Positions 11,190 through 23,530 of a stretch of 64,000 nt of DNA are shown here, piece after piece. The DNA is from Fasciolopsis buskii (taxonomy: Eukaryota; Platyhelminthes; Trematoda; Plagiorchiida; Fasciolidae). The DNA lies in contig LUCM01005953.1 of NCBI GenBank assembly GCA_008360955.1, forward strand, positions 44,842-108,841, given 5' to 3'. The position numbers and the translations under genes were made by a program. The notes below the pieces were generated by a model. The model had not been told where the DNA came from. It did not search any database and saw only the letters and a list, made by a program, of their open reading frames with translations. How positions within the stretch are numbered: position 1 is the first letter of the stretch; each line of letters begins with the position of its first letter.

Positions 11190-13139
11190 TGTCAATAAAT
11201 GGAAACCTGGTCAACATAACCATAAACAGGACGAAAATCGGCTTGGTTTTCATGCATACACTTTTCGCGAGTACTGGGTAGTCGGTGGAGAATAACGTTC
11301 CGAAATAGTTTTGATGCTATACTTTGTGAACCAATTAATCTGGCTTTCACACGAGGATCTATCACCCTCCTTGTAAATCGGTCCAATAATGATCGGCAGT
11401 CCTCGACTGAACTAATGTACCGATGACCGACGGAAATGCAATCAACCCGAGTCCAACTCTTTGAGGTCAAAGGAAGTGCCAGGCGAGACGATGTCACTTT
11501 TATTACATTCTATGATCAGAGTAAGCTTGAATGAGAAAATGTCCGTTGTCGTTGCCATCGGCTGGTGCAGCAAATAGACCTCCGATGTGTCGTTCCATCT
11601 CTATTAAGTAGCCAGNNNNNNNNNNNNNNNNNNNNNNNNNNNNNNNNNNNNNNNNNNNNNNNNNNNNNNNNNNNNNNNNNNNNNNNNNNNNNNNNNNNNN
11701 NNNNNNNNNNNNNNNNNNNNNNNNNNNNNNNNNNNNNNNNNNNNNNNNCACCGATTACACCAGTCCTTTTGCAGATTGGTCCCAGGAATTTTGTTAACTC
11801 CGACGTTAACACATTGAAACCATCCCTGAAGAAGAACGGCGGCAGTCTAGCTGCTCCAAATGCCTTGTTTTTAAGAAAATCTATCTCCCTGAGCACCTCG
11901 AATTTCGGATGAAAGGCTGGCATCCACTTGCACTGGTTCACTTGCACGTATAACTTGAAGGTCCACAGTGGCCATGGGGAAACTAAACTGCTGCCTACAT
12001 TATTATGCCCAACGCTCCAGCAGACGGTCCTGAGAGTGAACCAGTGTGCCATCGGATTTCCTAATCACGTTCGGTTTCCGTGAACTTGCATTCCTCATCA
12101 TTCGGCAGGAGTTGCGATTATTTCCGATGACCGCGGCCTTTTCCATTTCCTCACATTTCCCTGTCCATCACTGCTCCCAGCCACTTCTCAGACCTGCTCA
12201 GTTAACATCTCAAAGATTCACAGTTTTCATTGGATGTGGCTTCGAGGGGGTTGGAGGCGACGGACAGATCTACGAGCATCTAGCAAAAACGCAACTGAAA
12301 TCAAGGATATCCATTCTTTTTGAGGTTTACGTAGCAAGAAGTCCTGCGTAGTAGTAGCCACTGTGTGTGAGGCTTTTTGATCTGCTTCCAGTGTTTACTC
12401 GGATCCTGGGCAATTTGTTGAGACTAAAACCGCGTGGAAAGCCAAGTTGGACGGTAAAACTATCAGCAACGACCGCAGTGTCCGCTGAAAGCACGATTCA
12501 GAGTGACTTGTTATCTTCCGGTCGGACTCATTTCTGGATTTTGCAGAACTGCAACCGGTGGGCGCAAGCAAAGAAACGACAAACAAATAACGACATTATT
12601 TGACTGCTATTTACGCGCGCAGAACCGTCTAACTGAACTGCACATAAACGACTGTTGATTGGGATCCAATTTAGCAGGCAATTTCAGAAGGATCCCAATG
12701 CCCATCTGAGATAAAGAGCTCGATACGAGATCACCGGACACACGATAGTGAATCGAGAGAATAAGGTTACATCTGAGGTACGAAGGGCAACCAAGGAAGT
12801 AGGATTCCATATGAGCATTTCGGAGACAAAGCATACATCTACTTTAAAGGTTTCAAGAGTTCAAGCTAGAGCAGCTTGTTCTCCTATTAGATTGAGCGTC
12901 TGCACATTGAGGGCAGCTAAGTAATTTGAACACTGAGGTTTAAGTAATGCATCCAGACTATTTCTTTCTTTCACTAATGTTGTCATCAGATAAATCCATC
13001 GGCGGCCAATTCTTCGAGCGAATTGTAAGCTTCCTGTATCGAAAGAACGGAAATTAGAAAGATTTTCTGTAGGATGATGCAAGACGTCTTTGAGCAATAG
13101 ATGCTTCGTGGCTGTACAAATCAGGGAAATGGTTTTCAT
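11190..13139 (-). mobile_element. Degenerate endonuclease/reverse-transcriptase LINE with scrambled blocks
   Basis: This is a non-LTR retrotransposon relic on the minus strand, broken by frameshifts and stops. The apurinic-type endonuclease begins near 12897 (LAALNVQTLNLIGEQAALA) and continues through 12834-12395 (SGDLVSSSLSQMGIG, then FVVSLLAPTGCSS). A linker follows (KSDGTLVHSQDRLLERWA), then the start of the reverse transcriptase (EVLREIDFLKN, LTSELTKFLG) at about 12350-11750. After the N gap comes the second half of the endonuclease (HIGGLFAAPADGNDNG, EDCRS), fused near 11395 to later reverse-transcriptase sequence (PIYKEGDRSSCE, IASKLFRNVILHRL). The order is therefore not canonical. The clade (RTE-like or CR1-like) was not determined. 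It lies downstream of the CARMIL exon at 15.6 kb in the same orientation. Confidence 0.85.
11616..11748. other. Assembly gap (133 N)
   Basis: A run of N inside the LINE relic. The sequence on its two sides is out of the normal element order, so the gap may conceal parts of a second copy or a mis-join. Confidence 0.99.
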
Positions 13140-13274
13140 TTAGTGACCGTAACCAGAGCCTTAGACTCTCAAATTTTACTCACAAGGCAGTGGGGCGATA
13201 ACACATGTCGGGAACTTGGATCACGTACATACTTATCAGTAATAGCATGTTAGGGACTGATGATCATTCTCGTA

Positions 13275-13515
13275 GATGCATTTAGACTACCAGGTCCACG
13301 AGTTTCCCCAAACGACTGCTGGAGACAGTGGGCGATATGGCTCAGGGCCGCAATCACTGGCGTCTATGGATCCGAAATCCCTTCTCCTGTAGACAGTTCT
13401 CAGCTTGTTATTTTCCAGTCGATCTTCCATTATTTATCTTTTTTTGTTTGCGTAGATGGAGCTTTCATGTAGCAACCAAGGACGAATTACGTTGGTGCAA
13501 GTTTAACGGTTGTAC
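13275..13515 (+). mobile_element. 3' tail of a LINE copy, plus strand
   Basis: Frame-shifted remains of the C-terminal end of the same LINE family: AFRLPGPR, followed in another frame by ETVGDMAQGRNHWRLWI. These match in kind the end of the copy at 53.9 kb (AFRLRGWGPR, then AQNRHEWRECC). Only the tail is present, as expected for a 5'-truncated insertion. It points away from the minus-strand copy that begins at 13139, so the two form a back-to-back pair. Confidence 0.55.
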
Positions 13516-15631
13516 AAGCTGAAAAACGAAAACTGTCTTTTTGCTATCCCGAATTCGGATGCTATCTTGACGCCCAACGGTTTTTCTTCTCTATACAAAA
13601 AAGGAATCAAATAAAACATGGTTGGGAATTATGTTGGATGGTAATGTTCCGTTCCCCGTAAACAGATGAACGTGTTATCTAGTCTAGGGTGATGTCATGG
13701 CATCAGTGCGAACCACTGAAAACGAGCTTGTTCGTCAACTTGTGTTTTCTCAATATTCTCAGTGGAAACTTTCGAACAAAAAGTTAACCTTTGTCTGAAT
13801 CCAATTCTTGGGTCACGGTGGTACGGATTAACAATTTGATATTAAATCATTGATTAGATAACTGTCTTTACTTTCAATAGCCTACAACTTACCAAAGCTG
13901 AACATCCCCCACAGTAGGCCCAAGACAAAAGCGCATATTTTTTCCCCTTATCCTTGCGTTAAGTTTTAGCATAACCTCCATGTTGGGTTGTAGCTATCTC
14001 ATTTAAATAATCAGTGCGAATGGCCTAGGGGAAATGAGAGGAAGAGAAATTGAAACCCTGCCAAGGTTTCTTGCTTGCACTATCCCTGAGAGTCGTCTCG
14101 TTGGACTAGCCAGTCCCACTTTTTTCTCCCCATCCCCAGTGGACATTTCGTCTCCTTGACTTGGATGGCCGAAAATTGTTTGGCCGACTTACTTGAATAC
14201 TACTAGCAGTTGGTTGGTTGATCTAACCACGAATGTTTGCCTGCGGAATTAGAGGTCGGCCCAAATCGTGTTGTCCTGGCTCTCAGACACACGGAATGTG
14301 TCGGCTCCCTATCCTCGCGTTGCCAGCATCTAAATACCGCTGCTAACAATCTTAGCAGTTATTCCGCTCATGCAAGCCCCAGCCGTTTTATCATAGACTA
14401 AGTAGAAAATGCCTCCGTTCGGTTGCTGCTACATCCACTACCCTAGCCCTCCGAGTCCGTATTTCAAATCTTGATTATTAATTCATATCCCACAACCTGA
14501 AGTCCAGCCTTAGAAAAAGTTTTTGTTCGCAGGACCAAGAACTTTTCCAAGTTTCCTGTAGTGCTTAATCAAGGAAGGATGTTCAGACGGTAGTAAGCAT
14601 GTGCTGAATATCGAAGTTACAGGAAACGAAAATCTCCGTTGCTCCAAAAGTAATTTTACTGTCCTCACAAATTCAGTAGGCCGATTCACTACTTACTGTG
14701 GGCGAAATACTCATTCGGTGTTCACACCATTTGTTTTCCACCCAACATCTTATATTTGGCAGCAGAAACGTAATGGGTAGTTAGTTTGTTGCTTTTTCTG
14801 TCTGACTTTCCCAAGGAAAAAAAACTCCTGAAAACAGGTAGAAGATCTTCGTACTCGACTACGGTATTTTTCAAAACGCTGAACCGTCTTCTCTACTAAC
14901 AGTGTGCCAGTACACCTGCATTTGGGGTGATACGTACGTTGAGAAAAGAGGCCAAAGACACTCACCCGGAAAGTCAGAACAAACTCCCAAGGTGGTAAAC
15001 TAAATCGGTGCCTCCAAGATTATCGGACAGTTGTCTTGATCGAAACCAGGATTCATCAACCGGGGAAACACCCCGATTACAACCAGACAAAAATGTCCGC
15101 TGATGACCAGCTTGATAATAGATCTCTACTGTTGAAACTCGTGCATCCACATATGAATTTATAGTTTTTGGTCAACGGAATATGTACGGCACATTCTTCT
15201 TTGGAACTCTGATAGCTTCGCATTAAGCAGTTTTCTAAAGTTGCTTTCTACGCTAGTACCTTTTGAAAAAATGTTCATGGGTAATGCTTTTCAGACGACG
15301 CGTTCATTTACCCAACGCAGTGTAAAGATCCTTTCCAAGGAAGACGCTACCGGGACTGTCGATGAAACGATTGCGATTTGAACGGTAAGGTTAGCATTCA
15401 AAGGACTTTGTAAGAGCCATAACTCTTGAGCTACAGAGAACATCAATCTTCAAATCTCTGGTGAGTGCAAAATTGTCATTCACTTAACCTGGATGTATTT
15501 CGTCTGTATCAGTCTATTAATCTGTACTAACAAAGTGAGAAGTTTACTTGAAAAACAAGTCAATCTTACGGACTGATATGAATCAATGAAGATGAACCAG
15601 TAGTTCAAAAAGACAAATGGTGTGTACTTAC
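13516..15631. other. Presumed CARMIL intron or 3' region, no exon located
   Basis: After the exon at 15632-15797 the next CARMIL exon should lie to the left, but none was found. A minus-strand stretch ending at TTTG|GTAAGT near 13877 encodes MEVMLKLNARIRGK from an ATG in good context; it does not resemble CARMIL and its phase does not fit. Bases about 13714-13775 carry a dispersed-repeat motif also seen at 34.7 and 36.6 kb. Confidence 0.4.
13714..13775 (+). repeat. Copy of a dispersed repeat with a GAGCTTGTTCG core
   Basis: The segment CTGAAAACGAGCTTGTTCG followed by CAACTTGTGTTTTCTCA recurs with changes at 34700-34757. Its first part recurs at 36573-36592 and, inverted, at 36196-36214. Confidence 0.6.
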
Positions 15632-15797
15632 CGAATTCGGAAAGATCCAAATGGGTGACCACCGAAGCCACTGCTGTTCGCAGTACCATGGACAACATGG
15701 AATGCATACTTTCCCCGATGGTAATCTGACTCAATTGCAACTGAAACTTGTGATTAGTCGGTCGTCGCGTGAGACGTCCGAGTCCGCTGAGAATCAT
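15632..15797 (-). CDS. CARMIL homologue, leucine-rich-repeat exon
   Basis: CARMIL proteins bind capping protein through their C-terminal half and control actin assembly at the membrane; the middle is a long leucine-rich-repeat solenoid. This exon follows the acceptor TTGATTCTTGCAG and ends at the strong donor TTCG|GTAAGT. It is 55 codons plus one base, entering in phase 0. It reads MILSGLGRL, then FQLQLSQITIGESM, then VASVVTHLDLSEFG, the helix-strand pattern of two repeats. The equivalent vertebrate region has a GL helix followed by LDLSNCEL and ITSLDISDNGL. It joins in phase 0 to the exon at 24212-24388, giving an intron of about 8.4 kb. The next exon must start in phase 1 and was not found. 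Confidence 0.8.
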
Positions 15798-18504
15798 CTG
15801 CAAGAATCAAATGGGAATTTTGATTTAAGTTTTAAGTGAGATCTGTAGAACAGTCATTAAGACTTGTCATTGGTTCGTTTACATTCCCGAGGAACTAGTC
15901 ATATGGCCAAGAAATCAAGCGAAGCATCATTCATTCTGTCAAGTAATTAGCTAATCATTTCACTATCCTATCAGTCATTTTGTGAGTCAGTATACCGTCC
16001 AATCAGTTTATGAAGTTATTCATCCGCCCAGCCAGTCATCCGATCTACCAGTCAGTTACTAGAAATCGTCTGATAGACTAGAATACTTAGATGATTCAAG
16101 GGACCAGGTTATCAGTACGATGATTTGGAAGACCACGAATTCAATCATCAACCAGTTTATCAACTGCAGATGAGATATGAAGAAGTAGCTTCCAGCGTAT
16201 TCGTATTGTTCAGTCCTGCTGTTTACATTTAATTTTTTTAATTACTCTGCTGCTTTGGTTTCGGGAAATTATCTGCTGTCTATTGTGGGGTTCCGAGGGA
16301 GGAACTGGCTAGTGAATTTCTTGGTAATGCAGCGTTGTTGGATTCTCGACCACCATCGGCGATAGAATTTCTCAGGTGCATGCAATGAAAAACGAAGACG
16401 TCATAGTAATTATAATTCAGATCACTGTAATTGCTTGTATTCCATGGAATTAAGTGGGAACTATTGCTCCATTTGTAGTAGGTTGTTGTTATTGAAATGT
16501 CAATGAAAAGAATCTGGAATTCGTAAACAACCGTGCGAAACGTTGGTGAGAACTCCAACTTGAGTGATTTTCATTCGCCGTTGCTTATCAAGCCAGAAGT
16601 TTTATTCCAGATTACCGTAATTAAGTTAATGTTATTTGTAAGAAAACTTGAGAACACCATTACATTTATTGTTTCCCTTCTTTTTATTCAAATTCACAGT
16701 TCGTTGTTCTGCGAAAATACAGGACGACCCCAAAAAGCGATCATACTTTCCACTAACAAGCTCAGACATACACCGAATCATGGTCCAACTGGTTTGCCTT
16801 TTTTAAGTGCAGTCAAAATGTTTCTGGTTAGGCGTCACGCTTAGTAAGCTGTGTAAATTATGCCTTCTTTCTCTTCAGGAAAGCCATCCATAAACGGAAG
16901 AAGAGAGTGGAAAATGGATGTTACTCGAAGTAGTGTTAAAGTCCAATGAATGTTGGCCTTCGTAGCCCAAATGCTAAGGCGTTTTGGATTCACAATCATC
17001 CATCCCCAGTTAGTGCTCTTGTACGGACCCAATAGCTACCCGCTTTTGCATCGTTTCTAAGGTATGTAGTGATGATGAAGAGGGTTATACTGCATGACGA
17101 ATCAATTCCATCTAGGTTGTTTTGTCAAATATCGTTTAGGTGTATCCGAAGTTTGACAGTCGTTTCATGATATCTTCAACTCACAGTCATTCATGAAAAT
17201 TAGAGTTCCACTTTGCTCACGGTAGATGCACACCTTAGCTTATGAATTCATATTACTATGAAACTGTTCACTTTGCAGAATCCATCAATAACACAAACGG
17301 TAAATCATTTTGCAATCAATTCAAACTGATCCGATGGTGTAGTCTTCGAGAGGGCTAGTTACTTCCATTGGTAAGAAACCTTCAAGAATAATAGAGTACA
17401 TATAAGGAATCAATTTGTCTTATGATAACAGTCCGTGATTTCTAAATGTTTTGACAGAACAGCAAGCATGATCACGTACGGTTAGTGCTCAAAAACTACT
17501 GAGATTTGATGCGTAAATTCTTCAGCTAATCACCATTCACTTCGAGCGCAACATTTTGGTACAGTCCGGTTGGTATGCGTTACTTGTGGTTCTAAGCTCA
17601 TGACTTTGAAACAGTACGAATCACTTGTACAGTGGTGGAGGCATGCCCAATCATTCTTTCGCCTGTCACCAAACTTACTTTTTTCATGGTATGACAAGAT
17701 AGTTCACTAAGCGTATTATGGGTAGATGAACAGCGTCGGTGATTGATTGCTCATCAGTACATCATGGCATCTCACGTGAGAATGTTTTTCAAAGTTAACT
17801 GATGAATCAACTCAGGTGAGCAGTCGCAGTAACCGTAACCACCAAAAAGAGTAAAGAAAATGCCATCGAGTTGTTGTTTGGTTTATTTAGACGTCCGACT
17901 GATTAAGGGGATTGCTAACCCTCCGCTACTAATGATGAGGGGGAGGATAGATGAGATCAACCGAAATCAATGCAAGAACGAATGCTAAGGTGGTCATCAA
18001 TGTGACTGCATTTACACCTATTCAACATAATTCACGTAATAGTTATCAGATGATGAGGACCGATGAATGATTTGCATAGGTACGTGGATCATAGGCATCG
18101 AATTACAAGGAGCAGTGGAATGTTACCACCAGAAATGAATTTCGAGGATAAAGCGCACGAAGTAACAACTTTGATCCAAAATAACGACGGCAAGGGCAAT
18201 AAAACTTTTCAGGGAAAAAAATAAATAGCCCTGTATGGTTATGATTTTGCTTCTTGAAAAAATCGTTAGGATACGCCAAACTGTCAAAAATATCAGAAAT
18301 CTTCACAAATATAACAAGAAAATTTGTAGGCCCGCCCACTTAGATCAAAGGATGAAAGATATATCGGGGAAAACGATCATCATCACCATCATTCGAATGC
18401 TAGGACGCAATCAAAATCACCGCCAATTTCAACAACAACATCGCCGTCACCATAACCACAGTCATCGTTATAACAAGCACCATCCTATTCATCGTCTGTC
18501 TCAC
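15798..18504. other. CARMIL intron, left part
   Basis: No supported exon. A plus-strand frame around 16699-16844 follows an acceptor-like TTTATTCAAATTCACAG, but no donor frames it. The sequence is otherwise AT-rich. Confidence 0.4.
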
Positions 18505-18616
18505 AAAAACAACATCCGGATCATCAGCTGAGGCATCATCACCGCCGTCATCTTCCAGAAAGTCATCTGAATCTCTCTTTATTTCCTTATCCTCGCGCCC
18601 CTGGTGACTTCTTAGG
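18505..18616 (-). CDS. Candidate acidic exon inside a CARMIL intron
   Basis: The minus strand is open between the acceptor GGATATCAG and the donor TTT|GTGAGA. It is one base plus 37 codons and strongly acidic: REDKEIKRDSDDFLEDD, then DDASADDPDVVF. Its entry phase does not fit a simple insertion between the neighbouring CARMIL exons, which join in phase 0. It may belong to another minus-strand gene or be a chance frame in a repetitive GAT/CAT-rich stretch. Confidence is low because the low-complexity composition can keep frames open by itself. Confidence 0.25.
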
Positions 18617-19329
18617 CTGATATCCAATGAAATGTCAGTATTTTATTTGCCTATTCCAGTGTTCTTTAGAACTTTGTCCGCTGTCCTTGATCTTAGGGGT
18701 TAGTGAAAGTCCGCATTGTGCTTTTTATTCTTAATCCTCGATATTTATTGCTTATCATCTTTATTTTCTACTCTAAGTTCCATTGTTTAAGAAATTCTCA
18801 CCTGAAAAATTCTGGGCTTTTAAGTGTTTTCTACCTAAATAGATATTTTTTCATATCCGAGTAATACCTCGGTGATTTTGCATACTTTTAAATAATACTC
18901 GCTGCATTTTATGTGGACCTAGATATCATCCAAATGCCATTTTCGACGGCTCCAGAATTCTCAATCCATCTGCACAGTCATTTCTCTGATTAGTGCACAA
19001 AAATTAGCCTGGCGATAAAGAAATTTACCTACCTCCTGATGCAGATTAAGTCAGCTGGAAACATCGCAATTCGAAAGCAAACCGTTTCATTTTTGACAGT
19101 CTTGCAGAGTTAAATCCATGCTTTACGGCAAACACAAGGAGGAGGAGACAGGAAATGCACGATGCTGTACTTAACGTACAGAACACCAGAGTGCGTTTCA
19201 AAATTACCAGAAAGCTCTTTTTCGCACTGATGCGGTTCATTTTTCATGCATTCATAGGAGTGGAAGAGGCTACGCGGTAGCACAGGATGGGTATACGTAC
19301 AACGAACTCAGGTAAAGTAGGTGTCTTAC

Positions 19330-19458
19330 GTCTCCGTAGTTGGGGTCTGGAAAATCCGCCAACCAGCCGGCTGGAGACATTGAAGGATATGGTGGTGGAC
19401 AGTGAACATTGGTGATCACGTCATCATTTTCAGTCGAATCGGAGTAACGGAACATGTA
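19330..19458 (-). CDS. Candidate proline-rich cassette exon of CARMIL
   Basis: 43 codons, phase 0 at both ends, closed by a strong donor GGAGAC|GTAAGA. The translation includes YSDSTENDDVITN, CPPPYPSMSPAGW and FPDPNYGD. Exons 24212-24388 and 15632-15797 also meet in phase 0, so this block could be spliced in without breaking the frame, adding a proline-rich insert inside the repeat solenoid. The acceptor (GCAAAAG) has little pyrimidine tract, and vertebrate CARMIL has no insert here. Another gene or a chance frame remains possible. Confidence 0.3.
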
Positions 19459-22379
19459 CTTTTGCATATCTAGACACTATTCTGTGTGTTGACTATAGTG
19501 GTCTTCCTCACGCACCCAAGCCCCATGTACAGATCTACTCTCTGTTCCCTTAGCGTATTCCTTCTTTCTGTATTAACATGTGACCCTGGGAAAAAGGCAA
19601 CGGGGTTGATCTACCGTTTAACGTTGAACGATAATGATGATGATAACGATATTGTTCGCCATCTAAGTCCCACGATGAGCGGTAAGGTGAAATTATTTTT
19701 TTGGTCAAACATATCGCTTATAGTCTATGCACTATTCGCATTCACGTTAGTAGGCAGATGTGAACGTACACGTAGCACACGGGGAAGTGTAAAGTACAAA
19801 TATAACTGTGTAGGATAAATAAAAAGATGTGAAAATCACTCTTTTGTACAACACTGGCCGTTAAACACGTGTTACTTATTAGCCTATGGTCAGCAAATAA
19901 GATAAACGCTAGTACTTTCGGGCGATCTAGCTGTCCGAAGTAATTCCGTCAAAACTCCTTCATTGTGAAAGTCACTCTTGACGTCTACCAATAACATCAA
20001 TTTCCATCAGTTTATTCTACGCCAAAATCCTGATCGTTGAGACCTTGGTTGCGATCCTCGGAATTTATACTCCCACGTGGTCTGCAGGTGTCGTAAAAGA
20101 GCGACGCGCCTTTAGAGACCTCTGTCTGATATGACTTTTTGAGTTGCTTTTTTACAGTTCATGTTTTACGACCTACTGCCCAGTGGACAATTCGGCTGTT
20201 CATAGGTACCATCTACGGGCAACTGTTCTCATCAAAAGGCTATTTAGCATGATATCCTTCGTATTTTACTTAGATCAGATACGGTTCTTTGAGGGCATTG
20301 CGGATGAAACCTGACAGTTCTCTGGTTTTTGGCGGTAGTCCTTCCACCGTATGCGATATCCAGAAAAGCCACGATGTCAGGAGACAAAAACACCCTATGG
20401 GTGGAAATCGAGTGTACAGAATGGTAGATAGACCACAACTTCACCAGTGTCTGTGATATTGGGGCGATTTACTCGACGAAGGGTTGGAAAACCAGTGACT
20501 GCATCCAAGATTTTTTTGTCATTTCGTAATTTGGTGACGTCTACCTGTCACGTGAATATTATCTCCAAAACTACGGACTAATACAACCTGTCATTATCTT
20601 TGTGACATGGCTTCACTGACTTTTCCATGATCAATTAACACTTCAGCTACTCTGGATATTCTTAACGGAAGGGTGGTGTTCCATCAGTTGGTTGAAGACA
20701 GAAAAGTCAGCTGACTGAGTACGACAAGGAAGACAACCCTATTCTTTCGAATATCAAAGTTGTCATGTGATATATCTCTACCGTTTTGCAGGAGGTAGGT
20801 TTTATGAGTAGAAATCGATATTCCTTCATATGCCTTTCGTAGAGGGTGATGCTCAGTAGAATCTTCTGATTAAATTATCCAATACTGTAGTCAGATGGAG
20901 CTCTCCTCGGCTGAGAATGTGGTCTGCAGGTTCCTTATCTTGTGAATTTGGACAATACTTACGTACAACAATGTCAGTATTCACGTTGGACCTTATTTAT
21001 CCGTTTATCATTTTACGTGCAATTTGTCTGGAAGAACCTCCTGGCCGTTGCCTCCCTGAACACATTAAGAAGTGACCTGCTTTGGGGGTATTGGAACTCC
21101 TGGGGTTCCTGTTTAAGCACCTTAGGTGACGTTTTCTCGGTGTTCACGCCGGTGTGAGTAGCCAAACTTCGGATGATTTTCGCAAACTTAACGATTTTGA
21201 CAAAATGCTAGCTAAGCTGAATTCGTCAGAAAACAGTCTGCAATAAGCTAACGGTTCTCTCCAGCGGCATTAGAGGATTTTATCGCTTCCATTTGCATTT
21301 CAGAAGTTCCAAAGTTAACTGCTTCAGCTAAATAATTTCGAATTTCTATAGTGAATGGCAAGTAACGTTGTTCAAGAATTTGACTATTTATCAAAAATAC
21401 TTGAAAGCTTTGAGTGGTCGTTTTATCCCTGTTAGCAGTCATCAGAGGAACTTCATCTATCAGTGAAGTCGAAGTCAAGTCAACTGCAGTTACACTTCAG
21501 CAGTGGTCACCTGCAACATGTAACGTCGTATAGCTTATAATTCCATTACCCCAACAATTCAACGAAACTGGATTGCAATGACGTTGATAAATCTGCTAAC
21601 CAGCTGACTAATGGCCGGTAGAATCATCGACAGTTGCGTGTCATGGGTCTGCGCATGCGAACTAATCAGTGGAGACGGATCTTTTGCGCCGGATTTACTT
21701 CCAATTTCTGGGCTGAATAATCTTGGAATTAGAAAATGCAACTACAAAGAGGTCTTACAAGGTGACATGGGACTCAACGTTCCGTTAGGGAAGCGACATG
21801 CTGGCGTAGTGCACTAATGCTACTGTATGTCAAATTTGTACTCATCAAGATACAGTGATTCTCTTGCGGTGAGAGTAATTATGTCCTTCAAAGGTCCTCC
21901 CACTATTAGTTAACTAACAGCAAACTCTTGAAATCAGAAAGATTTCAGAAGGGGGCCTCCGTAACTAGGACACATGTTTGCTATACACGAACTGGGATAG
22001 AAATCCAAATTGAAAGGCAAATCACAGCTACCAGCATATCAGGTTTATCCTTGTGGGCAGTTGTCTTTGATCAAGAATGACTGAAAACCAACAGGGATCA
22101 ACGTTTAAAAACTAGATGAAGTTCACTGCAAATGAATAAACGGGTATGATATCCAATTCTCAGTCGTTCTTCCCGGATTCACCGGCTGGTTTGCAGGCGA
22201 TTGCATGTGCACCACCAGAGTTTCCCAATAGGCAAGATGAATTAGCTGTTAATTATGTCCACCGGTTTCGACTGTGAACCAAGCGTTCATAAAGCCTGGT
22301 GGATCATTTATGCGCAGGGTCGATTTGTTTAAGATTTAGATACATTCGGAAGTCCACTATTAGGCTAAACAAAACTTGT
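19459..22379. other. CARMIL intron with weak minus-strand open frames
   Basis: Two minus-strand frames look mildly coding but lack usable donors: 21248-21478 (LIDEVPLMTANRDK, then FTIEIRNYLAEAVNFG) and 21559-21741 (SSHAQTHDTQLSMILPAIS). Both end at stops without a GT donor before them, so they are not annotated as exons. Confidence 0.4.
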
Positions 22380-23530
22380 GATCGTGTTATTCTGTTACGA
22401 TTGTCCGCCTTCGAGGTTCATTCAAACCATTCGTCAAGTCACTGTCTGACCGCCATGTCGCCTTTTCCAGCCTTGCCCAGAACGTGAGAAGAGTGCGAAA
22501 AGGTAGACAGTGGACATGTATATGCAATACGCGCCCAAGCCAGGGAAAGCGATGCAAACCGATTACTTCAGTGAGAGAACGACTGTGTGCACCCAACAAA
22601 CGACGATACCTCGTCATTGCTCACCCAATGTTCGCACCAGACACGAGCAATGATTCGGAGACTTCAGTGGTTAAAAACAGAAAGTTGGCGGGTATCCTCA
22701 ATGCGGGTCGGCCAAGTCTCGCAAGCGTAAAGAATACTGCGAACAGTGGCATTGTATACCCTTCCCTTGAAAGAAAGCTGGAGGTCATGGTAACTCCACA
22801 AGTGTCGCAAGTTCGCGAAAGCTGCTGTTTTTGGAAATTCATAATGTGATTTTCCCCAAGATTCTCCGTCAGGTGCAACCAGACTCTTCAGGTACCTAAA
22901 ACCTTTGCCTAAATTCCATCGATTACCACAAAAGCAAAGGATCCTACAGTCCTGTAGAATTAACTTGTATTTTGAAGGTGCAAAGCGCATACCATATCGG
23001 GATATATCAATCGCCCAAATGTACAACGCGTGTGGAGCTTCCTGTGCATCGTCGCTCAGCAGAGAGGCATCAACATACACTCTCAGCCAAAATCTCTGTT
23101 GCCTGAGTGGAATTCAATCCGAAGGTCCAAAAGACTGGCAAATCGTTCCGTAGAACACCCCTTGTGACGACTTTGGAAAGAAGTGAGGATATAGTGTAGC
23201 CTTCAGTACACCAGTGGAGACGACAAAAGGTGGCGAAAGCTGCCCATAAACCCTAACTCGAAATGAGGTATGACTCTTCGAGGGCCCACAAAACTTTCAG
23301 ATATTCCACTTCTCCCCGGGCGATGCCTTAGCACCAACCTATCGACAGATTCAAAGGCTATGCAAACGTCTAAGAATAAAGTGATCGTTAGCCTTCGGAA
23401 CGTAAAACAGTGTTCTAACACCTGTTGGGGGGTGAAGAGTCGATCGCCGCTTTCAAGATCAACCCGAAACCCAGTCTGTTTCAGACTTTGGTTTATCAGA
23501 ACTTTACGCTGACTGAGTTTCATAGGCCAA
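22380..23530 (-). mobile_element. Degenerate LINE copy, reverse transcriptase and C-terminal part
   Basis: A minus-strand relic in normal order. About 23530-23203 holds reverse-transcriptase fingers and palm (QTGFRVDLESGD, LFTPQQVLEHC, FLDVCIAFESVDRLVL). About 23080-22664 holds the catalytic-loop region, where the expected YADD is degraded to YVDA, followed by SRYGMRFAPSKYKL and LYACETWPTRIEDTRQLSVF. About 22617-22387 holds the tail (LGAHSRSLTEVIGLHR, WLGRVL). Frameshifts separate the blocks, so it is inactive. It lies in the CARMIL intron between 24212 and 15797, in the same orientation as the gene. No endonuclease part was seen, so it is 5'-truncated. Confidence 0.85.

Noticed and set aside
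15290..15400. Minus-strand block after CATCGACAG ending at GCGTTGG|GTAAAT as the next CARMIL exon
   Set aside because: The required phase gives no leucine-rich-repeat pattern, and the frame that looks better has the wrong phase.
16962..17010. tRNA-like TAGCCCAAATGCTAAGGCG followed by GGATTCACAATC
   Set aside because: The boxes are only about 10 bases apart and poor matches. Not a credible pol III head.
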